Shown here: in pieces, positions 7,956-16,622 of the stretch
Position numbering within the stretch: position 1 is the first letter of the stretch
Layout of the letters: the number at the start of each line of letters is the position of its first letter
NCBI GenBank assembly: GCA_036496385.1
Contig: DASXLD010000092.1
Location: 53,880 to 117,879, forward strand
DNA length: 64,000 nucleotides
Direction of reading: 5' to 3'
DNA from: Schlegelella_A sp036496385
GTDB lineage: Bacteria; Pseudomonadota; Gammaproteobacteria; Burkholderiales; Burkholderiaceae_C
Position numbers and translations under genes: made by a program
The notes under the pieces: generated by a model
What the model was told of the DNA's origin: nothing
The model's input: only the letters and a program-made list of their open reading frames with translations
Databases searched by the model: none

Positions 7956-9497
7956 CTAGCGGCCCGTCGTCTCCAGCGCCAGGCTGCCATCGCTGCCGAG
8001 CGCCTTGTAGACGGCGACGAGTTGCGTCCGCACGCGTCCCGCGCTCTCCGCTTGCGCTCGGCGCGCCCGCAGCAGCGTCTGGTCGGCGGCGAGCGACGGC
8101 AAGTAGTCGGTCATGCCCTTGGCGTAGCGCGCGGCCGAGATCGCGCGCGCCTCTTCGGCGTCGCGCACGCGCTGGCGCGTGACCTCGCCGTTGCGTGTCT
8201 CCGCGACGTAGGCCGAGATCGCGTCGTCGACTTCGTGCCATGCCTTGAGGACGGTCTGCTGGTAGCCGATCGCCGCTTCCTGCTGCTGCCGCTCGCGCAG
8301 CTCGATCACCGAGCGTCGCCGGCCGTGGTCGAAGACCGGAACGCTGAGCGAAGGTCCGATCGACCACTGGCGGCTGCCCCAGTCGGTGATCTGGTTCGCA
8401 TGCAGCGACTCGAAGCCGAAGGTCGCGCCGATCGTGATCCGCGGGTAGAGATCGGCGACCGCGACGCCGACGTTCGCGGTCGCGGCGGCGAGCCGCGCCT
8501 CCGCGGCGGCGATGTCGGGGCGGGCACGCAGCATCTCTGAAGGCAGGCCGAGGCTGAGGTCGGGCACCGCGCTCGTCGTCGCGACCTGCGCTGGCGCGAG
8601 CTCGGCGTTCAGCGCCCCCGGCGGCTGTCCGCACAAGAGCGTCACGCGATTCGTCGCCGCCGCCTCCTGCGCCGTCAGGCCCTCGACCAGCGCCAGCGCG
8701 TCGGCATCCTGCAGCCGCTGGCGGACGAGCGGCGCGTCGTCGATCAAGCCGCCGCGGACCTGCGCCGCGAGCAGCGTTTCGGTTTCCGCGGCGACCCGGG
8801 CTTCGTCCCTTGCCAGCGCGAGCTGGCTCTGCAACGAGCGCAGCTGGTGATAGGTCTTGACGAGCTCGGCGGTGACGGTGAGCTGCATCAGCGTCGCGTC
8901 CGCTTTGGCTTCCTCGCTCTGGGCCTGCGCGGCCTCGACGCTGCGCCGCACGCGGCCCCAGAGGTCGAGCTCCCACGAGGCGTCGAAGCCGCCCTGGTAG
9001 AGCGTGAACGGCTGGCTCAGGAGCGAGATGATCTTGTCCTGGTCGATGCCCGGGATGATGCGGATCAGCCGGGTCGGCGCGCCGTCCTCGCTCTGCCGCT
9101 GGCGCCCGACGCCAGCGCTTGCCGCGACCTGCGGGCCGTGCTGCGCCGACGCGCTCGCCTCGAGCGCGCGCGCCTCGAGGACGCGAGTCGCCGCGCCGAG
9201 CAGGTCGAGGTTGCCCGCGGCGGCGAGCGCAAGCAGGCGGTCGAGGACCGGGTCGCTCAACGAGCGCCAGCGCTCGCCGGTCGTCGCCGGCGCCGACGCG
9301 GCGGCAGCGGCGGCGAGCGCGGCGTCGCCGCCGTGCCACGCGGCGAACGTCGGCGGGCTCGCGGGCGCCGGCCGCTCGAACGTCGGCCCGACCGCCGCGC
9401 AGCCGAGCTGGAGGAGGGCGGCTGCCGACACCGCGGACGCGGCGTGCAGGCGGCGCCAGGGCGCGCTCGCGTGCACCGGTGATCGAGACAAAGACAT
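7956..9497 (-). CDS. Outer-membrane efflux lipoprotein, NodT/OprM family
   Basis: 513 residues. The signal peptide ends in a lipobox (LQLGC) followed by the family hallmark AAVGPTFERP. Two long alpha-helical hairpin repeats follow, with typical segments such as ASWELDLWGRVRRSVEAA and LRARPDIAAAEARLAAA. It forms the trimeric outer-membrane exit duct of a tripartite pump. Last gene of the five-gene ABC efflux operon; AAGGAG sits directly on the stop codon of the upstream permease, so the two are likely coupled. Pumps of this ABC/HlyD/OMF make-up export drugs, dyes or peptides; the substrate cannot be read. Confidence 0.94.
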   Translation of the reverse strand: MSLSRSPVHASAPWRRLHAASAVSAAALLQLGCAAVGPTFERPAPASPPTFAAWHGGDAALAAAAAASAPATTGERWRSLSDPVLDRLLALAAAGNLDLLGAATRVLEARALEASASAQHGPQVAASAGVGRQRQSEDGAPTRLIRIIPGIDQDKIISLLSQPFTLYQGGFDASWELDLWGRVRRSVEAAQAQSEEAKADATLMQLTVTAELVKTYHQLRSLQSQLALARDEARVAAETETLLAAQVRGGLIDDAPLVRQRLQDADALALVEGLTAQEAAATNRVTLLCGQPPGALNAELAPAQVATTSAVPDLSLGLPSEMLRARPDIAAAEARLAAATANVGVAVADLYPRITIGATFGFESLHANQITDWGSRQWSIGPSLSVPVFDHGRRRSVIELRERQQQEAAIGYQQTVLKAWHEVDDAISAYVAETRNGEVTRQRVRDAEEARAISAARYAKGMTDYLPSLAADQTLLRARRAQAESAGRVRTQLVAVYKALGSDGSLALETTGR

Positions 9498-9509
9498 CGC
9501 CTCTTCTCC

Positions 9510-10646
9510 TTAGACGAGCCGATGGCGGAACAGCCATCCGGCGGTGGGCATCGTCACCGCGGTGATGACGACGAGGGGAACGAAATCCGGCAGCAGGACG
9601 CCGAGGCCGGCGCCTTCGAGATAGACACGGCGGACCATGTCGATGCCGAAGCGGAGCGGATTGACGTAGGTCGCGATCTGCAGCACCTCGGGCATGTTGG
9701 CGACCGGCGTCGTCAGGCCCGAGAGCAGCATCATCGGCATCAGCAGCACGAAGGTGTACAGCATCGCCTGCTGCATGCTGGCGGCGACGGCGCTGATCGA
9801 CAGGCCGATGCCGACGCCGGCGGTCATGAACATCAGCAGCGCCGCGTAGAGCGCCCACACCGAGCCGGCCATCGGCACTCCGAACCAGAACCGCGTCACC
9901 AGCAGCACCAGGGTGCTCTGCACCATGCCGATCAGGATCGGCGGGATCGCCTTGCCGACCATGATCTCGGTCGGCGCCAGCGGGGTGACGAGGAGCTGGT
10001 CGAACGTGCCCTGCTCGCGCTCGCGCGCGACCGAGAGCGCGGTCAGCAGCAGCGTCTGCAGCACGCTCAGCGTCGCGATCAGCGCCGGCATGAAGTTCCA
10101 GCGCGTCTCCAGGTTGGGGTTGAACCAGGCCCGCGTCTCGATCGTGATCGCGGGTCGCGGCGCGTCGCCACTGCGAGCCGCGAGCGACGCATTGAAGTCG
10201 GCCGCGACCGCGCTCACGTAGCCCGCCGCCGCCGCCGCGGTGGTCGAGTTGCGGCCGTCGAGGATGACCTGGATCGGCGCGTTGTCGCCGCCGAGCACGC
10301 GGCGCTCGAAGTCGGCGCCGATGTGCAGCACCATCAGCGCCTCGCCAGTGTCGACGACGTCGGCGATCGACCGCACCGACTGCAGCACGGCGACGCGTCG
10401 GAAGACGCCGGTGCCGTCGAGCCGCGCCACCAGCGCTGCCGAGGTGACGCTGCGGCTTTCGTCGAGCAGCGCATAGGGGACGTGACTGAGGTCGAAGGTC
10501 GCGACGTAGCCGAAGATCAGGCTCTGGGCGATCGCCGGCATGATCAGGATGAACCGGCTCGCCGGGTCCTTGAGGACCGCGAGCAGCTCTTTCCTGATCA
10601 GTGCCGCCAGGCGGAACAGCGCGTCGCGAATGGCGCCCTGCGTCAT
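9510..10646 (-). CDS. ABC-2 type efflux permease (second of two)
   Basis: 378 residues from MTQGAIRDALF; the ATG overlaps the stop of the preceding permease gene by four bases. It has one N-terminal membrane helix (ASRFILIMPAIAQSLIFGYV), a periplasmic domain of about 150 residues, then five C-terminal helices. The block EREQGTFDQLLVTPLAPTEI is the conserved cytoplasmic loop of the ABC-2 (YhhJ/YbhR-like) family. It pairs with the other permease to form the inner-membrane channel driven by the fused dual ATPase. Confidence 0.93.
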   Translation of the reverse strand: MTQGAIRDALFRLAALIRKELLAVLKDPASRFILIMPAIAQSLIFGYVATFDLSHVPYALLDESRSVTSAALVARLDGTGVFRRVAVLQSVRSIADVVDTGEALMVLHIGADFERRVLGGDNAPIQVILDGRNSTTAAAAAGYVSAVAADFNASLAARSGDAPRPAITIETRAWFNPNLETRWNFMPALIATLSVLQTLLLTALSVAREREQGTFDQLLVTPLAPTEIMVGKAIPPILIGMVQSTLVLLVTRFWFGVPMAGSVWALYAALLMFMTAGVGIGLSISAVAASMQQAMLYTFVLLMPMMLLSGLTTPVANMPEVLQIATYVNPLRFGIDMVRRVYLEGAGLGVLLPDFVPLVVITAVTMPTAGWLFRHRLV

Positions 10647-11782
10647 GCGATCCTCTTTCGCGTCGCGAGACGCGCGGCGCCGAGCAGGACGAGCGCGTAG
10701 GCCGCGAGCAGCAGCAGGTTCGGCAGCACGACCGCCCAGACGTCGCCGGCGAGAAACAGCGTCTTGATCAGGGTGAGGAAATGGGTCGCGGGCAGGACGT
10801 TGGCGATGGCACGAACGACGACCGGCACGTTGCGCAGGTCGAACAGGAACCCCGACAGCATCAGCGCCGGCAGGAAGCTCGTCAGCAGCGCGACCTGGCT
10901 GGCCAGGAACTGGTTCTTGGTGACCGACGAGATCAGGAGGCCGATGCCGAGCGCGACCAGCAGGTAGAGCACCGAGGCAAGCACGAGCAGCGCCAGCGAG
11001 CCGAGCAGCGGCACCGCGAACAGCCAGCGCGCGGCCGCCAGGCAGAGCACGAAGCCGAGCATGCCGACGCCGAAGTACGGGATCAGCTTGGCGAGCAGGA
11101 TCTCGGTCGGCCGCACCGGCGTCACGAACAGCGCCTCGAGCGTGCCGCGCTCCCACTCGCGCGCCACCACCAGCGAGGTGAGGAACGCGCCGACCAGCGT
11201 CATGATGAGGACGATCAGGCCGGGGACGAGATACCAGGTGCTGGTGTTGGCTTCGTTGAACCAGACGCGCGTCTCGAGCGTGACGCCGCGCGCCGGCCGC
11301 ACGTTGCCCTGCCGCTCGGCCGCGCCGAGCGCGTACTGCGCGAGCGCACCGGCCACGTACGACTCGATGATCCGCGCCGTCGCCGCGTCGGCGCCGTGGA
11401 TGATCAGCTGCACCCGGCCATCGCCGGCGCGCAGGCGCGGCGAGAAATCGCTCGGCAGGCGCAGGATGCCGTCGACCTTGTGGTCGAGCATCAGCCGCTC
11501 GGCGACCGCCATCGATCGCGTCACCAGCGGCTTCAGGTAGGGCGTCAGCGCAAGCCCGGCGACGACGTCGTGGGCGTCGGGCGACGCGTCTTCCATGACC
11601 ACCGCGACGGCGGCCTGCTCGACGTCGAGCGAGATGCCGTAGCCGAAGATCAGGATCAGGACGATCGGCAGCACGAGGCCAATGGCGACGTTGCTCGGGT
11701 CGCGCAGCAGCTGGCGAATCTCCTTCTTCGTCAGCGACCAGAGCCGCGACGCGAAGCGTGTGCGCTGCGCCGGCGCATTCAC
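10643..11782 (-). CDS. ABC-2 type efflux permease (first of two)
   Basis: 379 residues with a GTG start whose bases overlap the ATPase stop (GTGA, 11779-11782); an ATG four bases further in is out of frame. Topology matches its sister: one N-terminal helix (VAIGLVLPIVLILIFGYGI), a periplasmic domain, then the ABC-2 loop EWERGTLEALFVTPVRPTEI and several helices ending LLLLAAYALVLLGAARLA. The two permeases are homologous but clearly diverged, as expected for a heterodimeric channel. Confidence 0.93.
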   Translation of the reverse strand: MNAPAQRTRFASRLWSLTKKEIRQLLRDPSNVAIGLVLPIVLILIFGYGISLDVEQAAVAVVMEDASPDAHDVVAGLALTPYLKPLVTRSMAVAERLMLDHKVDGILRLPSDFSPRLRAGDGRVQLIIHGADAATARIIESYVAGALAQYALGAAERQGNVRPARGVTLETRVWFNEANTSTWYLVPGLIVLIMTLVGAFLTSLVVAREWERGTLEALFVTPVRPTEILLAKLIPYFGVGMLGFVLCLAAARWLFAVPLLGSLALLVLASVLYLLVALGIGLLISSVTKNQFLASQVALLTSFLPALMLSGFLFDLRNVPVVVRAIANVLPATHFLTLIKTLFLAGDVWAVVLPNLLLLAAYALVLLGAARLATRKRIA

Positions 11783-13536
11783 GGCTCGGCGTCCTTCGCG
11801 TGCGCGCGGCGCGCCTGCTCGACGATGGCGATGAACGCCTGCTCCATGTCGGCGGCGCCGCCGGCGTGCTCGCGCACCTCGCGCGGCGTGCCGATCGCGA
11901 GCACCGCGCCGGCTTCCTGGATGACGATGCGGTCGCAGTACTCGGCCTCCTCCATGAAGTGGGTCGTGACGACGACGGTCGTGCCGCGCTGCGCGAGCAC
12001 GGTGATTCGGTACCAGAAGTCACGCCGCGCCAGCGGATCGGCGCCGCTCGTCGGCTCGTCGAGAAAGAGGATCTCGGGCTCGTGCAGGAGCGCTGCCGCC
12101 ATCGACAGGCGCTGCCGGTAGCCGCCCGGCAGCTGCAGCGCCGGCGCGTCGATCGAGCTTCGCAGGCCGAACGCGTCGATGACGTCGTCGATCCGCTTCC
12201 TTGCATGCTCGCGCTGCAGGCCGTAGGCGCCGGCGAAGAAGCGCAGGTTGTCGCCGACCGAGAGGTTGCCGTAGAGCGCGAACTTCTGCGCGACGTAGCC
12301 GATGCGCCGCCGTGCCGAGCCGGGGGCCGTGCGCATGTCGAGCCCGGCGACGCGAAGCGTCCCGCTCGTCGGCGGCAGGAGGCCGCACAGCATGCGAAAC
12401 GTCGTCGTCTTGCCGGCGCCGTTCGGGCCGAGCAAGCCGAACACTTCGCCGCGCCGGACCGAGAACGTGGTGTTCGCGACCGCCGTGAAATCGCCGAACT
12501 TGCGCGAGAGATCCTGCACCGCGATGACGGGGTCGTCGCCATCGGCGGCGGAGGTGTCGGCTCCGACCGGCACGTCCTGGTCGTAGCGCGGCGCCTCGCC
12601 GCCCGCTTCGCGCAGCAGCACCATGAAGCCGTCCTCGAGCCGCTCGGCGACCGGCGCGATCGGCACGCCTTCGATTGCCGCCTGAGCTTCGGCGTCGGCG
12701 CGGATGAAGCGCACCTGGCCGGCCTGCGGCACCGCGTCGACGATGCGATCGGTCTGGCGCAGCAACCGCGCCTGCAACAGGCGCGGCGCTTCGCCTTGCC
12801 GCGGCGTCGCGAGAAACGTGCGGCCGCGAGCGTTCTCTCGCAGCGTGGCCGGCGGCCCGGCGGCGAGGAGCTTGCCGGCGCGCAGCAGCAGCACGTGGTC
12901 GCAGCGCTCGGCCTCGTCGAGGTACGCGGTGCTGAGAAGAACGGTGAGCTTCTCGTCCCTGACCAGCTGCTCGATGATCTGCCAGAGCTCGCGCCGCGAC
13001 AGCGGATCGACGCCCACCGTCGGCTCGTCGAGCAGCAGCAGTTCGGGCAATCGCACCAGGGTGCAGGCGAGGCCGAGCTTCTGCTTCATGCCGCCCGAGA
13101 GTTTGCCGGCCGGACGGTCGGTGAAGCGGGCGAGGTCGGTCATCGAAAGCAGGCGCTGGTAGCGCTCGCTGCGATCGCGGCGCGACACGCCGTGCAGGTC
13201 GGCGTAGAGGTCGAGGTTCTCCTGCACGCTCAGGTCCTCGTACAGGCCGAAGCGCTGCGGCATGTAGCTGATCCGGTCCTGCACCTGCTGCGGCGCGCTG
13301 GCGACGTCGATGCCGAGCACGCGCAGCGACCCGCTGCCGAGCTCGATCAGCCCGCAGGCAGCGCGGATCAGCGTCGTCTTGCCGGCGCCGTCGGGCCCGA
13401 CGAGTGCGGTGAGCGAGCCGCGTGCGACCTTGAGCGTGACGCCATCGAGCGCGACGACGGTTTGTCTCGTCGCCTCGACGATGAAGCGCTTGCCGAGGTC
13501 CGTGCCCTCGACCGCGACATCGTTGGCGACAGCCAC
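11779..13536 (-). CDS. Fused dual ATP-binding subunit of the ABC efflux pump
   Basis: 585 residues from a GTG at 13536; no ATG lies in frame near the domain start and no good ribosome site is visible, so the start is moderately sure. Domain 1 has Walker A GPDGAGKTT (47-55), signature LSGGM (146-150) and Walker B LLLLDEP (166-172). Domain 2 has GPNGAGKTT (370-378), signature LPGGYRQ in place of LSGGQ, and LFLDEP (490-495). The H-loop of domain 1 is STAYLDEAE, without His, while domain 2 has TTHFMEEAE. One site may therefore be catalytically weaker, as in other asymmetric exporters. This resembles the ATPase part of YhiH/RbbA-type systems and powers the two downstream permeases. Confidence 0.93.
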   Translation of the reverse strand: MAVANDVAVEGTDLGKRFIVEATRQTVVALDGVTLKVARGSLTALVGPDGAGKTTLIRAACGLIELGSGSLRVLGIDVASAPQQVQDRISYMPQRFGLYEDLSVQENLDLYADLHGVSRRDRSERYQRLLSMTDLARFTDRPAGKLSGGMKQKLGLACTLVRLPELLLLDEPTVGVDPLSRRELWQIIEQLVRDEKLTVLLSTAYLDEAERCDHVLLLRAGKLLAAGPPATLRENARGRTFLATPRQGEAPRLLQARLLRQTDRIVDAVPQAGQVRFIRADAEAQAAIEGVPIAPVAERLEDGFMVLLREAGGEAPRYDQDVPVGADTSAADGDDPVIAVQDLSRKFGDFTAVANTTFSVRRGEVFGLLGPNGAGKTTTFRMLCGLLPPTSGTLRVAGLDMRTAPGSARRRIGYVAQKFALYGNLSVGDNLRFFAGAYGLQREHARKRIDDVIDAFGLRSSIDAPALQLPGGYRQRLSMAAALLHEPEILFLDEPTSGADPLARRDFWYRITVLAQRGTTVVVTTHFMEEAEYCDRIVIQEAGAVLAIGTPREVREHAGGAADMEQAFIAIVEQARRAHAKDAEP

Positions 13537-13571
13537 GGTGAAGTGCGCGCGTGATGCTGCGGCCGCCGCGG

Positions 13572-14606
13572 CTACGACTTCGGCGGCGGTGCCGACGCCG
13601 CACCGGCGCGGGTGTCGATCCGGACCGTCGCCGGCATGCCGAGCCGCAGCGTGTCGTTCGGGTCGTCGACGAAGACGCGGATCTCGTAGACGAGGCTGGT
13701 GCGCAGCTCCTCGGTCTGCACGGTCTTCGGTGTGAACTCGGCGACCGAAGCGATGTAGCCGACCGTTCCCGCGATGCTCTGGCCCGGCGCGCCGTCGGTC
13801 GTCACGGTCGCCGGCATGCCGGTGCGAACACGGCCGAGGTCGCGCTCGGCGAGGTAGGCGCGGACCCATTTCGGCCGGGTGATGGCAAGCGTGAAGACCG
13901 GCCGCTGCGGCGACGCGATGTCGCCCGGCTCGAGCAGGCGCGCCCGCACCACGGCATCGATCGGCGCCTTCAGCTCCGACTCCTCGAGCTGGCGCAGCAG
14001 CAGCGCGCGCTCGGCGCCGGCGGCGTCGAGCTGGCTCTGCGCCTGCGCGATGTCTTCGCGGCGCGGCCCGGCGACGACGAGCTGCGCCGCCTGCCTGGCG
14101 GCCTGCAGCTTCGACAGCGCCACCTTCTCGCGCCCGGCGGCGCCATCGAGATCCTGCTGACTGACGCCTTTGCCCGTCGTCGCATCGCGGACTTCCTGCA
14201 GGCGCCTCAGCTGCGTCGTCGCGACCTCGGCGTCGGCCTGCGCCGCGGCCACGTTGGCCCGCGCCTGCGCGATCTCCTCGGGGCGGCTGCCGGCGCGCAG
14301 CCGCGCCAGCGCCTGCCCGGCGCTCGCGACCTGCGCATCGGCCTGCGCCAGCTTGACCTTGGTCGTGCGCACGTCGAGCCGGCCGAGGACCTGACCGGCC
14401 GTGACGCGATCGCCTTCGCGGACGAGCAGTTCGGCGATCCGATCGCTGGCGTTGAAGGCGAGCGAGACCTGGCGGATGTCGACGTTGCCCTCGACGGTGA
14501 GGCGGCCGTCGTCCTTCGGCGACGAATCGCGGACGTAGAGCCACGCGCCGGCACCGACGAGCGCAGCCAGGACGACCGCGGCAGCGACGACGATCTTCTT
14601 GTTCAT
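13572..14606 (-). CDS. HlyD-family periplasmic adaptor
   Basis: 344 residues. One N-terminal membrane anchor (IVVAAAVVLAALVGAGAWLYV) is followed by a split biotinyl-lipoyl domain (VEGNVDIRQVSLAF; GDRVTAGQVLGRLD) and a long helical hairpin rich in Ala, Gln and Glu (about 75-205). A beta-barrel domain ends in LGMPATVRIDTR. It bridges the inner-membrane ABC channel to the outer-membrane duct. First gene of the operon; the 69-base gap to the divergent acyl-CoA synthetase must hold both promoters, but I see no convincing boxes. Confidence 0.95.
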   Translation of the reverse strand: MNKKIVVAAAVVLAALVGAGAWLYVRDSSPKDDGRLTVEGNVDIRQVSLAFNASDRIAELLVREGDRVTAGQVLGRLDVRTTKVKLAQADAQVASAGQALARLRAGSRPEEIAQARANVAAAQADAEVATTQLRRLQEVRDATTGKGVSQQDLDGAAGREKVALSKLQAARQAAQLVVAGPRREDIAQAQSQLDAAGAERALLLRQLEESELKAPIDAVVRARLLEPGDIASPQRPVFTLAITRPKWVRAYLAERDLGRVRTGMPATVTTDGAPGQSIAGTVGYIASVAEFTPKTVQTEELRTSLVYEIRVFVDDPNDTLRLGMPATVRIDTRAGAASAPPPKS

Positions 14607-14675
14607 GACGCGCGGCCCGGAGCGGAAGCCGGGATCGAGTCATGATACGGGGCTGCGCAAGCTTCTTCGTCCTCG

Positions 14676-16583
14676 ATGACCACCCTGCACCTGCTCGACC
14701 GACGGCTCGGCAGTGCCTGGCCCTCGCTCGCGGGCGAGGCCGACGTGCTCGCGCTCGAGGCCGTGCCGTATGGCGATCGCATCGCTGCCGAGAGCACGTA
14801 CGAGGCCCTTCGCATCGGCGCGGCGGAAAGCCCCGATACGGCCGCGCTCGTCTTTCTCCCCAACGCCGAGCCCGACGAGACGCCGGTCCGCGTCAGCCAT
14901 CGCGAGTTCTTCGGCCGCGTGACGCAGGCGGCGAACGCCTTCCACACGCTCGGTGTCGGCCCGGGCGACGTCGTCAGCCTGCTGCTGCCGCTCGTGCCGC
15001 AGGCGTTCAGCGCGCTGTTCGGCGCCGAGGCGGCCGGCATCGCCAACCCCGTCAACCCGCTGCTCGCCGCCAGCCAGATCGCCGACATCCTGCGCGCGGC
15101 GCGGACCCAGGTGCTGGTCGCGCTCGGCCCGCTGCCCGGCACCGACATCTGGGCCAAGGTCGAGAGCATCCGCGACGCGCTGCCCGATCTGCGTTCGATC
15201 CTCGTCGTCGGCGGCGATGCCGGCGCGGCGCGCGGCGCGCAGTCGTTCGATGCGCTCGTCGCCGCGCAACCTGCCGATCGCCTCCTCAGCGGCCGGACGA
15301 TCAAGGCGCGCGAGCCGGCGGCGTACTTCCACACCGGCGGCACGACCGGCATGCCCAAGCTCGTACGCCACAGCCACGGCAACGAGGTCTACCAGGCCTG
15401 GGCCATGGGTCTGATGCTGCGCAACCGGCCCGGCGGAACGCTGCTCTTCGGCCTGCCGCTATTCCATGTCGGCGGTGCGCTGACGCAAGCGCTCGCGCCC
15501 CTCAGCGCCGGCGCGACGCTGATCGTGCTCTCGCCTGCGGGGTGGCGGAATCCGAACGCGGTGAAGAACGTCTGGCGCCTCGTCGAACGATTTCGCCCCG
15601 AGCTCTTCGGTGGCGTCCCGACCGTGCTCGGCGCGGCGTTGAACGTGCCGGTCGATGGTGCCGACACGTCGAGCATCCGTTATTGCTCGGGCGGCGGATC
15701 GGCGATCCCGGTGCCGATCGGCAGGGCCTACGAGAAGCGGTTCGCGGTCGAGGTCCTCGAGGTCTACGGCATGACCGAGACGTCGAGCGTGCACACGCTC
15801 GCCTATGTCGACCGACCGATTCGCCTCGGCTCGGTCGGCCATGCGTTGCCGTACAGCAAGGTGCGCATTGTCGAGGTCGACGGCGACGGCCGCTGGCGGC
15901 GCGATTGCGCGCCGGGCGAGATCGGCGTCGTCGCGATGGCCGGCCCGGGAGTCTTCTCGGGCTACCTGAGCGACGTCCACAACCGCGGCGCATTCGTCGC
16001 GCCGGGCTGGGTCAATTCCGGTGATCTCGGCCGGCTCGACGACGAGGGCTATCTCTGGATCACCGGCCGCGCCAAGGACCTCATCATCCGCGGCGCGCAT
16101 AACATCGATCCGATGGCGATCGAGGAAGTGTTCTTCGGCCATGCTGCGGTGGCGCTGGCGGCGGTGGTCTCCGAGCCCGACAGCTACGCCGGCGAACTGC
16201 CGGTGGCATACGTGCAACTCAAGGCCGGGGTGGCGATCGATGCAGCGGAGCTGCTCGCCTACGTCGCCGAGCGCACGCCGGAACGCGCCGCGGTGCCGGT
16301 GCAGGTCTACTTCGTCGAAGCGATCCCGCTCACGGCCGTCGGCAAGGTCTTCAAGCCGGCGTTGCGCTGGGACGCCGCCGAGCGGGCCGTGCGGCGCATG
16401 CTCGCACCGGTGGCGGCGAACGGCTGTGCGGTCGACGTCGCCGTCGGCAGCCATCCCGAGCACGGCACGCTCGTCACCGTGACTCTCGGCTCCGACTCCG
16501 CGGCAGCGCGCCTGGCATTCGAGCAGCAGGTGCGCGAGAAGCTCGATCCGCTGCCGCTCAGGCACGCGATCGTCTGGCGCTGA
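14676..16583 (+). CDS. AMP-forming acyl-CoA synthetase
   Basis: 635 residues of the ANL superfamily. The AMP/ATP-binding P-loop is HTGGTTGMPKL (219-229); later motifs are EVYGMTETSS, the GWVNSGDLG aspartate loop and the hinge region ITGRAKDLIIRG. The C-terminal catalytic Lys is probably in LTAVGKVFKPAL. It activates a carboxylic acid to its CoA thioester; the long C-terminal tail and FadD-like layout suggest a fatty or aryl acid, not acetate. Divergent from the efflux operon and convergent with the glucan synthase, so it seems a single-gene unit. Confidence 0.92.
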   Translation: MTTLHLLDRRLGSAWPSLAGEADVLALEAVPYGDRIAAESTYEALRIGAAESPDTAALVFLPNAEPDETPVRVSHREFFGRVTQAANAFHTLGVGPGDVVSLLLPLVPQAFSALFGAEAAGIANPVNPLLAASQIADILRAARTQVLVALGPLPGTDIWAKVESIRDALPDLRSILVVGGDAGAARGAQSFDALVAAQPADRLLSGRTIKAREPAAYFHTGGTTGMPKLVRHSHGNEVYQAWAMGLMLRNRPGGTLLFGLPLFHVGGALTQALAPLSAGATLIVLSPAGWRNPNAVKNVWRLVERFRPELFGGVPTVLGAALNVPVDGADTSSIRYCSGGGSAIPVPIGRAYEKRFAVEVLEVYGMTETSSVHTLAYVDRPIRLGSVGHALPYSKVRIVEVDGDGRWRRDCAPGEIGVVAMAGPGVFSGYLSDVHNRGAFVAPGWVNSGDLGRLDDEGYLWITGRAKDLIIRGAHNIDPMAIEEVFFGHAAVALAAVVSEPDSYAGELPVAYVQLKAGVAIDAAELLAYVAERTPERAAVPVQVYFVEAIPLTAVGKVFKPALRWDAAERAVRRMLAPVAANGCAVDVAVGSHPEHGTLVTVTLGSDSAAARLAFEQQVREKLDPLPLRHAIVWR

Positions 16584-16622
16584 CCTCGCGCGCGCCGCGA
16601 ACGCGCGGCGGCTGGCGACCGG

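Noticed and set aside
16584..16622. GC-rich inverted repeat between the convergent acyl-CoA synthetase and glucan synthase genes
   Set aside because: Stem is irregular and no T-tract follows on either strand, so I do not call a terminator.
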